Source of the DNA: Persicaria tinctoria | Taxonomy: Eukaryota; Streptophyta; Magnoliopsida; Caryophyllales; Polygonaceae | Assembly: GCA_037127255.1 (NCBI GenBank) | Contig: JBANSL010000004.1 | Coordinates: forward strand, 54,414,318-54,478,317 | Length of the DNA stretch: 64,000 nt | Direction: 5' to 3' | In this document: piece after piece, positions 11,560 to 24,508 of the stretch | How positions within the stretch are numbered: the stretch's first letter is position 1 | Layout: every line of letters begins with the position of its first letter | Position numbers and translations under genes: made by a program | The notes under the pieces: model-generated | What the model saw: only the letters and a program-made list of their open reading frames with translations | What the model was told of the DNA's origin: nothing | Database searches by the model: none

Positions 11560-14500
11560 CATTTATTAGTTACTTATATATATGAGTTGTTCTCAAAACT
11601 TACTTTTATAGTATTTTCATAAGAATTTATTAGTTAATATAAGATTTTTTTCAACACTCCTTAGTTACTTATACAATTTTTCCTCAAAACTTAATATTAT
11701 AGTATTCTAATAAGAATTTATTAGTTAATATAATGTTTTATTAAACATTTAATCTTTCCTTAAATGAGTTTTCCTCAAAACATACTCTTATGATATTCTA
11801 ATAAGAACTTATTTGCCAATATAAGGTTTTATTAAAGATTTATTCGTTACTTATATGAGTTTTTCCACAAAACATACTCTTATGATATTCTAATAAGAAT
11901 TTATTAGTCAATATAAGGTTTTATTAAACATTTATTCGTTACTTATATGAGTTTCCATCAAAACATACTCTTATGGTATTCCAATAAAAATTTATTAGTC
12001 AATATAAAGTTTCATTAAACATTTATTCGTTACTTATATGAGTTTTCCTCAAAACATTTTCTTATGGTATTCCAATAAGAATTTATTATCCAATATAAGG
12101 TTTTATTAAACATTTATTCGTTACTTCTATGAGTTTTCCTCAAAACATACTCTTATGTTATTCTAATAAGAATTTCTTGGTCAATATAAAGTTTTATTAA
12201 ATATTTATCCGTTACTTATATGAGTTTTCCTAAAACACACTCTTATGGTATTCTAATAAGAATTTATTAGTTAATTTAAGGTTTTATTAAACATTTATTT
12301 GTTACCTATAACAGTTTTCATCAAAACATACCCTTTATAATATTCTAATAAGAATTTATTACTTAATATTAGGTTTTATTCAACACTTATTAGTTACTTG
12401 TATGAATTTTCCTCATAACATACCCTTATAATATTCTAACAAGAATTTATTAGTTAATATAAGATCTTATTAAACTTTTATTAGTTACTTATATGAGTTT
12501 CCTCAAAACATACCCTTATAGTATTCTAATAAGAATTTATTACTTAATATAATGTTTTATTAAACATTTATTACGCACTTATATGAGTTTTCTAAAAACA
12601 CACCCTTATAATATTCTAATAATAATTTATTAGTTAATATAATGTTTTATTAAACATTTAATCTTTCCTTATATGAGTTTTCCTCAAAACATATTCTTAT
12701 GATATTCTAATAAGAATTTATTAAACAATATAAAGTTTTATTAAAGATTTATTCGTTACTTATATGAGTTTTTCCTCAAAACATACTCTTATGATATTCT
12801 AATAAGAATTTATTAGTCAATATAAGGTTTTATTAAATATTTATTCGTTACTTATATGAGTTTCCCGTAAAACATACTTTTATGGTATTCTAATAAGAAT
12901 TTATTAGTTAATATAAGATCTTATTAAACTTTTATTAGTTACTTATATGAGTTTTCTCAAAACATACCCTTATAGTATTCTAATAAGAATTTATTACTTA
13001 ATATAATGTTTTATTAAACATTTATTACGCACTTATATGAGTTTTCTCAAAACACACCCTTATAATATTCTAATAAGAATTTATTAGTCAATATAATGTT
13101 TTATTAAACATTTAATCTTTCCTTATATGAGTTTTCCTCAAAACATATTCTTATGATATTCTAATAATAATTTATTAAACAATATAAAGTTTTATTAAAG
13201 ATTTATTCGTTACTTATATGAGTTTTTCCTCAAAACATACTCTTATGATATTCTAATAAGAATTTATTAGTCAGTATAAGGTCTTATTAAACATTGATTC
13301 GTTACTTATATGAGTTTCCTTCGAAACATAATCTTATGATATTCTAATAAGAATTTATTAGTCAATATAAGGTTTTATTAAACATTTATTCGTTACTTAT
13401 ATGAGTTTTCCTAAAACACACTCTTATGGTATTCTAATAAAAATTTATTAGTCAATATAAGATTTTATTAAACATTTATTCGTTACTTATATGAGTTTCC
13501 CTCAAAACATACTCTTATGATATTCTAATAAGAATTTATTAGTCAATATAGAGTTTTATGAAACATTTATTCGTTACTTATATGAGTTTTCCTCAAAACA
13601 TTTTCTTATGATATTCCAATAAGAATTTATTAATCAATATAAGGTTTTATTAACATTTATTCGATACTTATATGAGTTTTTCTCAAAGCATACTCTTATG
13701 GTATTCTAATAAGAATTTATTAGTCAATATAAGGTTTATTAAACATTTATTAGTAACTTATATCAATTTTCCACAAAACATACTCTTATAGTATTCTAAT
13801 AAGAATTTATTACTTAATATAAGGTTTTATTAAACATTTATTAGTCACTTATATGAGTTTTACTCAAAACATACTCTTGGAGTATTTTTAATAAGAATTT
13901 ATTAGTTAATACAAGGTTTTATTAGTTACTTATATGAGTTTTACTCAAAACATACTCTTAGAATATTCAAATAAGAATTTATTAGTTAGTGTAAGGTTTT
14001 ATTAGTTACTTATATGAGTTTTCCTCAAAACATAACCTTATAGTATTATAATTAGAATTTATTAGTTAATATAAGATTTTATTAGTTACTTATATGAGTT
14101 TTCCTCAAAACATAACCTTATAGTAATATAATAAGAATTTATTAATTAATATAAGGTTTTATTAGATACTTATATTAGTTTTCTTCAAAACATAACCTTA
14201 TGGTATTTTAATAAGTACTTATTACTTAATATAATGTTTTACTAGTTACGTATATGAGTTTTCTCAAAACATATCCTTATAGTATTTTAATAAGAATTGA
14301 TTACTTAATATTAGGTTCTATTCAACACTTATTAGTTACCTTTATGAGTTTTCCTCATAACATACCCTTATAATATTCTAATAAGAATTTATTGGTTAAT
14401 ATAGGATCTTATTAAACTTTTATTAGTTACTTACATGAGTTTCCTCAAAACATACCCTCATAGTATTCTAATAAGAATTTATTACTTAATATAATGTTTT

Positions 14501-14790
14501 ATTAAACATTTATTAGTCATTTATATGAGTTTTCTCACAACACCCTTATAATATTCTGATAAGAATTTATTAGTCAATATAAGAGTTTATTAAACATTTA
14601 TTAGTAACTTATATCAATTATCCTCAAAACATACTCTTATAGTATTCTAATAAGAATTTATTACTTAATATAAGGTTTTAATAAACATTTATTAGTCACT
14701 TATATGAGTTTTCATGAAAAAATACCCTTATAATATTCTCATAAAGATTTATTATTTAGTTAATATATATTTTTTCAACACTTGTTAATT
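11560..14790. repeat. AT-rich tandem array, about 92-bp monomer, about 35 copies
   Basis: Each monomer contains ATTCTAATAAGAATTTATTA, then a TAAxGTTTTATTAAACATTT segment, then ACTTATATGAGTTTTCCTC. Starts of consecutive ATTCTAATAAGAA words near 11,795, 11,887 and 11,979 are 92 bp apart. Monomer variants recur in blocks: the series starting with TAGTTAATATAAGATCTTAT at 12,451 is repeated at 12,905, an offset of 454 bp or five monomers. The array fills the centre of the CACTA element. Confidence 0.9.
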
Positions 14791-15471
14791 TATATAAAAA
14801 AATTTCATAGGTGTATTTAGGCCCGTCAATGGGCCAATCGGGGAAAACATAGTCATATTTGGGCTGATTTAGCAACGGATTCTATCGTCGCTAAATCACC
14901 ACTTCATTCAATGGGTTGAGATAAGATAATTGGGCTTACACTGGCTTCTAATGGGTCGAGCCCAAAAATTTTAGGAGAGTTTGTACCCGGATTTAGCCAC
15001 GGATCGAGTGTAATCGGATAGCCCATCCATGATATATATCCGGCCCGCCTACAATTAGTGACCCAAGGCCTACACATCACATGTTCATTTGATTTCCGAT
15101 GATTAATAGCCACGGATTTAGCGACGGATATTGGTTGTGGCCATATTAACGTCAAAAACAGCCACGACTATTCTATTCGTAGCTAAGTTTGTTGCTATTT
15201 ACTAACACTAACACATATCGAGCCACGAAATCAACTACAGACATCTGGGTCGTTGCTAATAGCCACGAATGTTTTGGCATGTCATACCAGGATGAGTATT
15301 AGCCATGAATATAGCCACGGTGAGGAACAGTCGTGGCCAATGTCATCGCTAATGGCCGCGAATACAGGGTCGCTTATAATCCGTGGCTAACCATCTGTAG
15401 CTATTTCCTGTTTTTTTAGTAGTGAAAATTTGGTCTATCTTTGACCACTGGTTGACTATGTTCTCATTGTC

Positions 15472-15875
15472 GAAACTTTGGTTATAAGTTGTCAGGAAAT
15501 CACCCGTGTCACCAAAGTTGGAATCCCGTGTCAACTTACATAATAACCCCTTCAACATTGTCATAATGGTGATTTCAATATGGTCACAGGGGTGATTTCC
15601 TAACACGACTACCACAAACACTCAGGAATGTAAACATGAGCTGAAACAAGTGCCAATTCATGGGTGAATTCATTATCATAGCGTCAACCACCGAAATGTC
15701 AACCATCAAATGAAAGATGTGACATGATAACCCCTTCAACCTGACACGGGAATACAAAGAGGGTGACAGAGGTTATTTTCTGAATCCATCCCCAAAAGTA
15801 CTACGAAGTTCTTCACCACTTAACTGTAGTATGTAACCCGTTCCTAAAAGTACAACAGCCTACTTAGAGTTTGTC
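15472..15875 (+). repeat. MULE-block non-coding repeat, copy C (most complete)
   Basis: Contains both the left part shared with copy A (GAAACTTTGGTTATAAGTTG) and the right part shared with copy B (CCATCCCCAAAAGTACTACG). It lies just beyond the CACTA right end and 3' of the minus-strand MULE transposase. Confidence 0.75.
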
Positions 15876-16030
15876 ATATGTACAAACAGCCTAATTACAC
15901 TACCAAGTACGTAGCCCGTTCACAAAATAACATAGACGGAGAATGGTCCAACCACTGACCCCTAACGGCAAATGAAAAAGAAGACCCAGCTGCTGAGGTA
16001 AGGCGTTGGACCACCAATGGAGGAACACAT

Positions 16031-19000
16031 CTACGAACGACGGCGCTTGAAACGGGTAAATTCTCCCCGAGATGGGTATCGACAAGTCTTAGGGCGACCA
16101 GGGCGCCGCTTCACGTCCGGGGGGAGACACACCGCGCTGGACATGGCTGGGAGGATTCGCCAATCTGCTCTTGGAGGAAGCGGATATAGCACATTCTCGT
16201 AACACGTCTTCCATGCTGTGACTTTGTAGAAGTCATTCACGAGAGAGAAGAAATTGGTACCTCGAAACCTTGCAGCGGCTATGGCGTGCTGGCACGGAAA
16301 TTGGTCAATGCCGAACCGCTTGCATGTGCAGGTCCGGGCACACAGGTTCACAACCCAGGTGGAGGACCCTCTGTGGACAGTGTACTCGTGTGCGCTGAGC
16401 GCTCTGACATCCATGAATGTTTCCAATGCATAGCTCGTTTTCAACTCACCTTGAACGTAATCGCTCACCGTCGACCCCGATTTGGTGCTTTTTTCTCGTC
16501 CCTCGTAAAACCACTTGGATACTATTTCGATGACAGCATCAATCAGGGCTGTGATGGGTAGGTCGTGGGACTCCTTGAATACGGAATTCAGACACTCGGA
16601 GTTGTTCTTCATCAATATGTTGTAGCGCATCCCCAAGAAGTATGCCCGGGCCCAGTTCTGGAATCCAGCCTCTTTCAAGTATTGGCCCGCAGGGGGTGAC
16701 TGAGCGCAGAAATCAGCGAAGTGCTTCTCGAACTCTGCCCTCGTGTACGCCTTCGCCACCTTGAAGTACAACGTTTGCAGGCCCGTCACCCCCTTGTACT
16801 TCACCCTAGCATTCTGAAATAGATGCCATTGGCAGGCCCTATGCTTGGCAAACACATAGTGGTCCCTCAAACCTTTAACGATACTAAGATGCCGATCAGA
16901 GACAAACATTACGTCCGGTGTATCCTCGACGACATGTAGCATGTTCTTGAAGAAGAAGCCCCATGACCCGTGATTCTCACCATCGACAATCGCAAACGCG
17001 ATCGGGTATACACTGTGGTATGCATCTTGGGCTGTGGCAAATAGAAGCGTGCCCCTGAACTTCCCTTTTAGGAAACTCCCATCAACTGAAATCACCTGGA
17101 CATGGATATCGACACCAGCTGGTTAGGTGACATGGTTATGTATGTTAGGTGACATGCAATATTATAGTACCGACATGGGGTATTACCTTTCGAAGGTAGG
17201 GGATAGCCTTACGCCATACCCCGAAGCTAACAAAGGTGTACTTGAATATTTGGGATGCGTCCAGCTCTAACCTAGTATATGTCCCGGGGTTAGTCTGCTC
17301 CAACATGTGCAGGTATGGAATAATATTTCGGTAGCTGTCTTCGCCGGTCCCATGCTTCACCTTCCTTGCTGTCAGTCGTGCCCTTCGTGCCTTCCAGTAG
17401 CTACACGATACTCCATACTCGGACTTCGTCATTTTCTGCACTTGCTCGGGAACGAGGTCCTTTCGAGTCCCGGTGAACCTGCATATAATGGTGTCATGGT
17501 GAGTTACATAATGTGACATGTTGAATAATGTTGTGTGACATAAATAGTTGTTCGCAACTAAAGTAACACTTACGTGGTCACGAGGTTGCGTCCAATCATG
17601 TTCGACGTAGCATGTCGGCTATGGTTGTGCATCATGCTCAGGTCACATGTATGCTCCGGACCACATAGTCGTGCGCCGGTAAGTCGACGCCCTTAACATC
17701 CACGTGCACTTGCTGTCCACACAACCAAATAAATACGTTTTGTTACACGACCTCTTCACTACAAACTCGAAGCACTTCTGCACTGCAATCCACTTAAGGC
17801 AAGTCTGCACTTCTGCCTTCGAGGCGAACAATTGTCCCTCCGAAATTTCTGTCAGGTTCCGTCGTGGATCCTGGGTCCGAGGCGTTGCTCTGTCCACCAT
17901 AGCTTCAATGTTCTCCATCGTAGGTGGGGATGTACTGGACCTAGGAACCCAATCTTCAAGTTCCCTCATCACCTCATCCTCAACTTCGTCCCCCTCCGTC
18001 GACACCGTCATACCCGGGTCTTCCTCAAAATCCTGCCAGTCAAAATCATCCCAAACTTCTTCCCTCTTCACTCCGGCATCGAAGTCCTCCTCCTCCTCCT
18101 GACTGCTAATGAATATGACATCCAATCCCTTATACATGTCACCTTGACATTTTACCGTGTCATTGGAAGAGGAGTCCGTGTCACCTAAGTGGATAACATC
18201 TAGACCCTCACACTTGTCACCCTCAAGAATGTTCTTGTCACCAGTTCCAAACCCCTTGTCAGCTGCGTGCTCCTGGCTCTTCCCTATCACCCCACCCAAC
18301 TGGATAAATTCCGGACCTTTTCCCTTGTCACCTACACTCATAAGCTTTTCACCAGTTCCAAACCCCCTGTCAGTAGCGTCCTCCTTTCTCTTCCCTATCA
18401 CCTCATCCATGTGGTTCGACTCTGGACATTTACCCTTGTCACCTACAAAAATACGTATATCACCAGTTCCAAAACCCATGTCAGTAACGTGATCCTCGCT
18501 CTTCCCTATCACCTCAGCCAAGAGGATCACCTCCGGACCCTTACCTTTGTCACCTTCACATATATCTTTGTCACCCCTTCCAAACCCCGTGTCAACATTG
18601 TTTTTCACCCTTATATCGTTGCTCTTCCCTATTGACTCGCTAACCCCTCCTCCACCATATAACCCCACATCTACAACCATAGGGTTTGGTTGTGGCTTAC
18701 CGTCTGCCTCCAGCTCGTCCACCTTTTGAGAGTTACGAGGCCCACTCAAGCATTTTTCCCCGACGCCGGGTTGTGGTACTTGAAGGCTCTCTTTCACCAC
18801 TGGACCAACATATATATCACCATGGTCCATGGATGTTCCCCAAACTTCGAGTTCAGAAACTTAAAAGCCTCAAGGTCATCATCATCGCCTATCGTTATCG
18901 GATGACCCGCTTCTTCCCTCTTTGGCATGTAAGACAACCGCCAATCTTCATATGAACAATCATGGCCGACCTTGAGCCTCAACAGTTGATTCAGAGAGGT

Positions 19001-19110
19001 GAAGTTGATGCCCTCTTTAATTATCACATTCTTCCGCTCGGTTTCACTAGAATACACCCACCCGACACCATCGAACAACCAACGGCCGTTGAAGATGAGA
19101 GTGACACAGA
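16031..19110 (-). pseudogene. MULE (MuDR-like) transposase, minus strand, frameshifted
   Basis: Cut-and-paste transposase of a Mutator-like element. The 5' part at about 19,110-18,795 encodes KNAEVCVTLIFNGRWLFDGV and an acidic DDDDLEAF segment, a PB1-like start. The frame then breaks near 18,795-18,830. The next exon (18,830-17,650) is acidic and has four tandem repeats of about 40 residues built on GDKGKGPE...EVIGKS...GFGTGD, followed by the MuDR N-terminal domain. A second frame change near 17,650-17,690 separates that domain from its HTC...HNH zinc-binding part. After introns, 17,470-17,186 and 17,095-16,031 encode the DDE core: Asp in SVDGSFLKG, Asp in FVSDRHLSIVKG, Glu in NNSECLNSVF. A SWIM zinc finger (CTCKRFGIDQFPCQH) and a basic tail close it. 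Domain identity is firm. Two frame breaks suggest it is no longer active. Confidence 0.82.
18130..18600 (-). repeat. Four about-40-codon tandem repeats in the transposase N-terminal region
   Basis: Coding repeats of roughly 117-120 bp, each with GDKGK, VIGKS and GFGTGD in the same order. On the DNA each GDK is GGTGACAAG, so the coding repeat also multiplies the GTGACA motif of the flanking introns. Confidence 0.75.
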
Positions 19111-19423
19111 CTTCGGCATTTTTCCCTGCAAATCAAAACTCGGATCAGCACCATTGTTAATGGGTATCTACTCTTCATGAAACATGAGGAGAAACAGGAG
19201 AGAAGCCTACCAATTGCAACTGAGAATTAGGGTTTCTCAGATACCTATGTGACACGTAAGTTAACTAACACTGAGACGAACAAATAATGCGCCCGACACG
19301 TGCTCTGCAACTGGACCTTAATGCGGATGGGTTATTCTCCAATGCGGATGGGTTTACAAATAGGGCAATGATGACCTCATCTCTCTCCTCTTTTTGACGC
19401 CAAAATCCCCCACCAAAACTCAT

Positions 19424-19435
<12 letters not shown>

Positions 19436-19461
<26 letters not shown>
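19436..19461. repeat. (CT)n microsatellite
   Basis: 13 CT units upstream of the minus-strand transposase gene, with T/C-rich sequence on both sides. Confidence 0.95.
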
Positions 19462-19463
<2 letters not shown>

Positions 19464-19598
19464 TGTGAGAACCTGCAACCGGCTTAGCCCTTCCCTAGTT
19501 TTATTTGCACTAATACTACCCATATTATTTGTGCAAATTTTCCAAAAAAGTGGTATTTTTGCAAACCCACAAAAAAAGTTGTATAGTTGTGCAAATTT

Positions 19599-20590
19599 CC
19601 CTAACTTTTAAGGGTTAGTCACTATAAGTCCCTAACCGTTTTAAGTGTTACTTTTAGTCCCTAACCTTTTATATATTGCTACTATTTGCTCCTCCCGTCT
19701 ATTTTCTAGTCAAACTAAATGATAAAATTATTTAATTTTCTAAATAAATCCGAGAGAGATTGGAGAAGGGTTAGGGTTACAAGCAAGGTCGTCCAATGAA
19801 TTTTAGGGGCCCCGTTCAATATTACCCTAATCTTAAAACATTTGATTTTTTTCCGACTTGCTAATTATTAAAAAAATATTTTGTGTAGTTTTTAACCTAA
19901 TAAAAAAATGTGTCAACAAGTTAAGTATCCACTATTTTGATACTAATAGAGTACTTATTACATTTACCAATATTTCAAAAACATGTAGCACGTAAATTAT
20001 ATATGTAAAATAAATATATTCCTTTAAATAAGATAATAAAAAAATGCCCAAGTAAATTAAATATAGGACTTCTTCCTACTCCCTCCGTTCCACAATACAT
20101 GTACTTTTGATTTTCGTCCCGTTTTTAAGGAGCGAAAAAGTAAAAAATAATATTTTATAGAGTTTTTTCCTCCTTAAAAAGCGTGCCGAAAAGTAAAAAG
20201 AAATGTATTGTGGAACGGAGGGAGTATTAGATTTTAAGTCATATATTTTAACTTAATTTTTAATTGTGTATCAATACATATTGATGTGTTATAATATTTT
20301 CACATTAAAAACTTTTGAATATATATCTGGAAAATCTTAAAATATAATAAATTATACTCTAATACAAGAGTTTGTATTAAAATAACAAATAAAAATAGTT
20401 AATAAGGAGGCCCAATAACTAAAATAGTTTTTTCATTTAGAAAAATCAATTTGAAAATGTACATTTAATAAAAGGTTGGTATTTATTTGGATGGGAGGAC
20501 CAAATAGTAGCAATATATAAAAAGTTAGAGACTAAAATTAACACATAAAAAGGTTAGGGACTGATAGTGGCTAACCCTTATAGGTTAGGG
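19599..20590. mobile_element. Non-autonomous inverted-repeat element, about 1 kb
   Basis: The left arm (CCCTAACTTTTAAGGGTTAG, TAGTCCCTAACC, ATATATTGCTACTATTTG) returns as the reverse complement at about 20,490-20,590, giving imperfect inverted repeats of about 100 bp. The interior is AT-rich and non-coding and contains the Stowaway MITE at 20,079. Long inverted repeats fit a MULE-type MITE, but I could not find a clear target duplication, so the superfamily is uncertain. Confidence 0.65.
20079..20224. mobile_element. Stowaway-type MITE (Tc1/mariner), 146 bp
   Basis: Ends CTCCCTCCGTTCC...GGAACGGAGGGAG, the standard Stowaway terminus, flanked by TA at 20,077-20,078 and 20,225-20,226. The arms pair over most of the length. 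It is nested within the larger inverted-repeat element. Confidence 0.92.
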
Positions 20591-20610
20591 ACTACCAAAG
20601 AAATTTAACC

Positions 20611-21672
20611 TAAAATATTTTGTCAATTTGAACCAGAAAAGGAGTTAAAAATACTCCTCTCAGGTTGTCAATTAGGGGTTGACACAAACATAAGAATGCC
20701 ATGTAATATGGAGCAATGATGACCACAAAGTCCATGGAGCATAAATCAGAGTTGAGTTTGGAAGATACATAATTTTCTATGGAAGGTTTTATTGGATAGT
20801 CTTCCAACTAAACTCAGACTAAAAGAATATTTCAATAGAGTCCCGGCATAATATGTCTTCTGTTAAAATGTGGATTGAAGACTCTCATCACATGTTCCTA
20901 AAGTGTCCACTCTTTAAAGCAATTATATCTAACTACGAACAACTGACTAGGATGTAATTCATCAACCTAGTTGCAAAAGATTTCATTTATGAGGATATCA
21001 CTTCGATAAATCTCAACAATGATCACTTTGAGGATTTATGTTTCATTTGACATACCATTTAGAAATAAGGTTATCTTCAGTAATAATGAAGTAGGATTAC
21101 CCACGGCTATTGCACACCAAATTCGACAGAAAACCAAGGATTGGGATCACGCCCAAGATAAGGGAAGAAAGATTAAGAGGAAACCAAAACGACACAAGTC
21201 TAGGTGGCACAAGCCACCCTATGCCATCTACAAAATTAATGTAGATGGTTCAGTGAGAGCCCCCAACGATTGTCAAATTAGGGGTATTATTAGGGACATT
21301 TCGAGAAAGGTGATGGATATCTTTCAAGATAGGACCGGCCTGGGATCCGTCCTGCAGACGGAAGTAGCAGCTTTTAGCAAGGGGGTGCACAGAACAATAG
21401 AGAAGGGGATAAAGAACGTTGACTGAGAGATATGCAGAGTTATTGAAGACATCAACTCTTTGAAGAATAAATTTGACAAAATTTAATTATGCCATGGTTA
21501 TAGAGAATCAAATGCAACAGTGGATTATATCGCTAAGTGTAGAGGCATATGTAGCATTTTGAATCTCCCCTTGCATGAGGATCTTGCTAACATCATCCTC
21601 CGGAATAATCAAGGGTGAACCTTCCTCAAACAAGACACCCTACTGTTTGTCTACGATCAAAAAAAAAATCAT
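20611..21672 (+). pseudogene. LINE remnant: zf-RVT and RNase H (RVT_3) domains
   Basis: Degenerate 3' end of a non-LTR retrotransposon. About 20,770-20,930 encodes a reverse-transcriptase zinc-binding motif in broken frames (WKVLLDSLPTKLRLKEYF, then IEDSHHMFLKCPLF). 21,019-21,426 is open and carries an RNase-H-like start, INVDGSV, followed by RGIIRD and LQTEVAAFSKGV. After a stop at 21,424 the similarity continues (GYRESNATVDYIAKCRG) to about 21,620. A short A-run at 21,659-21,668 may be the remnant poly(A) tail. Several stops show it is dead. Confidence 0.72.
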
Positions 21673-22532
21673 GCAATCTATCGAAATTAGTAGATTTTAA
21701 AGGATACGACTTAGATAAAACTTAGAATTGAGATAAGTGGTGGATCTTAAAGTAAACTAGTTCTTTTCCCGAACCATGTTCGGGTTTTTGTTTTCAAAAT
21801 ATTTTCGGCCACGTTTGACACATCACATATAATACTCAACACATATCAATTTTCCACTAACTACCAAAACCCAAAAAAAAATCCACTAACATGTTTCTTG
21901 CCATGTTGTTCTTTGAAATATTTGATTATAATGGTAAAATATTCTTTTTTTGAGATGATCTATACTTCAAATTTGACAAAGAAGAGTAAATATGTTGCTT
22001 TCACGCATCTCCTAACATCCGATCTAATTGAAGGCAAAGAAAAGAAACCTTATAGTTCTTTGCTTAAGAAAATTGAGTTCGGGTTCTCTATGATACTTTA
22101 TCTATTACCGTACACATCATGTTAAACCTTTGAAATTGATCTAAATTATAAACTGATTTGATAAAGATACTTAAGTTTAAATGTATTAACCCTAAATAAC
22201 TAAAGAATAAAAAAAATGATATTTATTGTGTGTTTTTTATAATGTTTTAGACCCTTAATTAAAAAAAAAAGATATTCTATGTTTAAGTGTATAAACCCTA
22301 AGAGACCAAAACATTAAAAAATATGTTGTACCTCCCAAATTAGTTTAAATTATAAATCAATTTCAATACGGCCTAGTTTAAAAAATAACTTTAAATTCAA
22401 TTACATATTTGAAATATTAATACTTAGATGCATTTCATTAAACACCTCATGTTAAATGATTAAACCCATCAAATCACAATTTATAATCTTCTATTTCACT
22501 TGAATAACACCAATATCTGATGATGAAATTTG
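21673..22532. other. AT-rich intergenic DNA
   Basis: No gene or clear repeat seen. Short A-runs and simple AT-rich sequence only. Confidence 0.6.
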
Positions 22533-22537
22533 ATCAA

Positions 22538-24503
22538 TGTTGTGAGCTAATTCGCCATGTTTTACAGTTACTTTTATATCGATTTCTGCATGCATTTCAT
22601 ACATTTGGGTTAGAATAATAAATAATTTGTGTAGTTTATGTTTATTTGTAAATTATGGAGTCTACACAAGTTTTTGTTATATTTCGCAAAAATCGGACGC
22701 ACTTTGGAGCTTAAAGGAAACTCATGGAGAAGCTAAGAATAGTGCAGCCGGAGAAAAGACCATTTTTCACCATTCTTCGTTCTGAATCAAGCTTTGATGT
22801 CTTCATAAGAGTTGTATCCCTCGGAAAGAGCTTTCCAACGCATGGTCATATGCGTCAATCCGACGAACGAGGACTCGAGAAAGTGTGTTTCAAGAATAGA
22901 GTAGAAAGCTGAGAGACTTAGTCGATATCGAGTAACCCAGATCGAGTAAAGACCCCAGAAATCGACAAGAGAAGCTGGGAGCTGAAGCAGGTTAGTCGAT
23001 ATCGACAAGAATTAGTCGATATCGAGGAAACACTTGGTCGATTTCCATGTCCAGAGCCGAGATCGACGAAGCTGAGCACTGGGGAGCCGAGCAGAAGTTA
23101 GTCAATATCGAGTAACTTTACTTGATATCGAAGACAACCCAAGTCGACATGTGTTTTGTTGGCCAACATGGAGTTGCTGAGCACAAGACGAAGAAAATGC
23201 TAGTCGATATCGAGGACTCCTACTCGATATCGAGGACGTCTCAGTGGCGGATTTCGAGCTATCCGAATATCTTGTTAAGTTTCTATCCCGAAGCCGATGG
23301 TGATATTTTTGAGACCAAATTCTATCCACAACTATCAAGAGCGATCAAGTCAAGGGAGAAGATATTTTATCTACTTTAGATATAGTTCTAGATTTAATTA
23401 TTTATTCCATTATTTTATCTTAATTAAGTAGATATAGATAGGATCTTCTTTCCTAATTAGAGAGGGAATGAACCCTATAAATAAGGCCTTAGGGGCTGAT
23501 TTCTAAGCATTCAATTTCAGAGACAATTAGTTACATAAAGAGAGTAGAGGAGAGAGCTTGTGGCGAGAGAAGTTGGAAAGGCGAAAGCGGATTTGACTTT
23601 GGTTGGTTGTAAGCTTTCTTTAGTTTATTTAATGCAAGTTATTTCCTTTGGTTTATTGATGAGTTTCTTGATAATGAAGAGCGAGTAGTCCACCCACTTC
23701 TAGGGTCGGGGTGAGCCCGGCGGTGGCCATGTGAGGTGATGCGGTAAAGGTTTGATCTTTTTATGCAATTCGTCTTCTATCCCTATGAGCATGATTCTTT
23801 TGCGAGAGTTGAAGGTGATCCTTGTTTGTGTTATTGAAGCGAAAGTGATCGTAATACAACTTGGGTTAATTATGTGAAAAGGGTTAGTAACAATTAGAGT
23901 TTATGCGAAAGCCTCTATATTCATATTTGTTAATAACGAAAGTTATTTGATGAAAAGCATGATCTTTTATGCCTTTACGTGTTATTTTGCATGGTTATCG
24001 TTGTGGTGTTGATACCCTGGCCTTGGAAGTCTTTAGTTTATTGATATATTTCATCAAAATCTATGTCCTGCATTCGAGAAAGTTGCAATTACAGTTTCTG
24101 TTCTTTGTCGATACCGAGGAAGTTTTGTCGACATCGAGTACTGTTTACTCGATATCGAGGAGACTTTGCCTAGATCGAGTTACTTTTACCGAGTCTTGCT
24201 TTCTGTTTGTCGATTTTGAGTTTCTGTTGTCGACAGTTGTAGTCGATATCGAGAACCTTTTAGTCGATATCGAGTAGGTTTTGCTATGTTTTCGTTTTTG
24301 CTTTTATTTGTTATTTCTGTCTTTCCGTTTGCTTTTCTGTCTGTGAGATTTACAACTACCTAAGATCCACTGACGTGCTTCCTCGTGGATCGATCCTGAC
24401 TTCCCGCTGCTACATCAGGAGGAGGTCTTGTAATTATTTGCGTGGGCACGAATCTGGTTTGATTTATATTTTATATTTTAAACTTGATTTCCTCCTTACA
24501 ACA
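22538..24503 (+). mobile_element. Solo LTR of an Athila-like retrotransposon family
   Basis: Starts TGTTGTGAGCTAATTCGCCA and ends TTCCTCCTTACAACA, with perfect target duplication ATCAA at 22,533-22,537 and 24,504-24,508. It aligns end to end, though diverged, with the LTRs of the complete element at 38,253-47,498, in the opposite orientation. Shared blocks include CCATGTTTTACAGT, ATTTGGGTT, TGTAGTTTATGTTTATTTG, the CCCTATAAATAAGG TATA region near 23,475, and TGACTTCCCGCTGCTACATC near 24,400. It carries about 16 copies of TCGA-NN-TCGA, mostly TCGATATCGA. A solo LTR forms by recombination between the two LTRs of a full element. Confidence 0.92.
23471..23488 (+). promoter_or_regulatory. Putative TATA box of the solo LTR
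   Basis: CCCTATAAATAAGGC in the middle of the LTR, at the position equivalent to CTATAAATAAAGCCC in the complete element. It probably directs transcription to start about 30 bp downstream. Confidence 0.6.
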
Positions 24504-24508
24504 ATCAA

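Noticed and set aside
11560..14790. Could the 92-bp array be a CRISPR array?
   Set aside because: The sequence is eukaryotic, the monomers are contiguous with no unique spacers, and the whole array lies inside a CACTA element.
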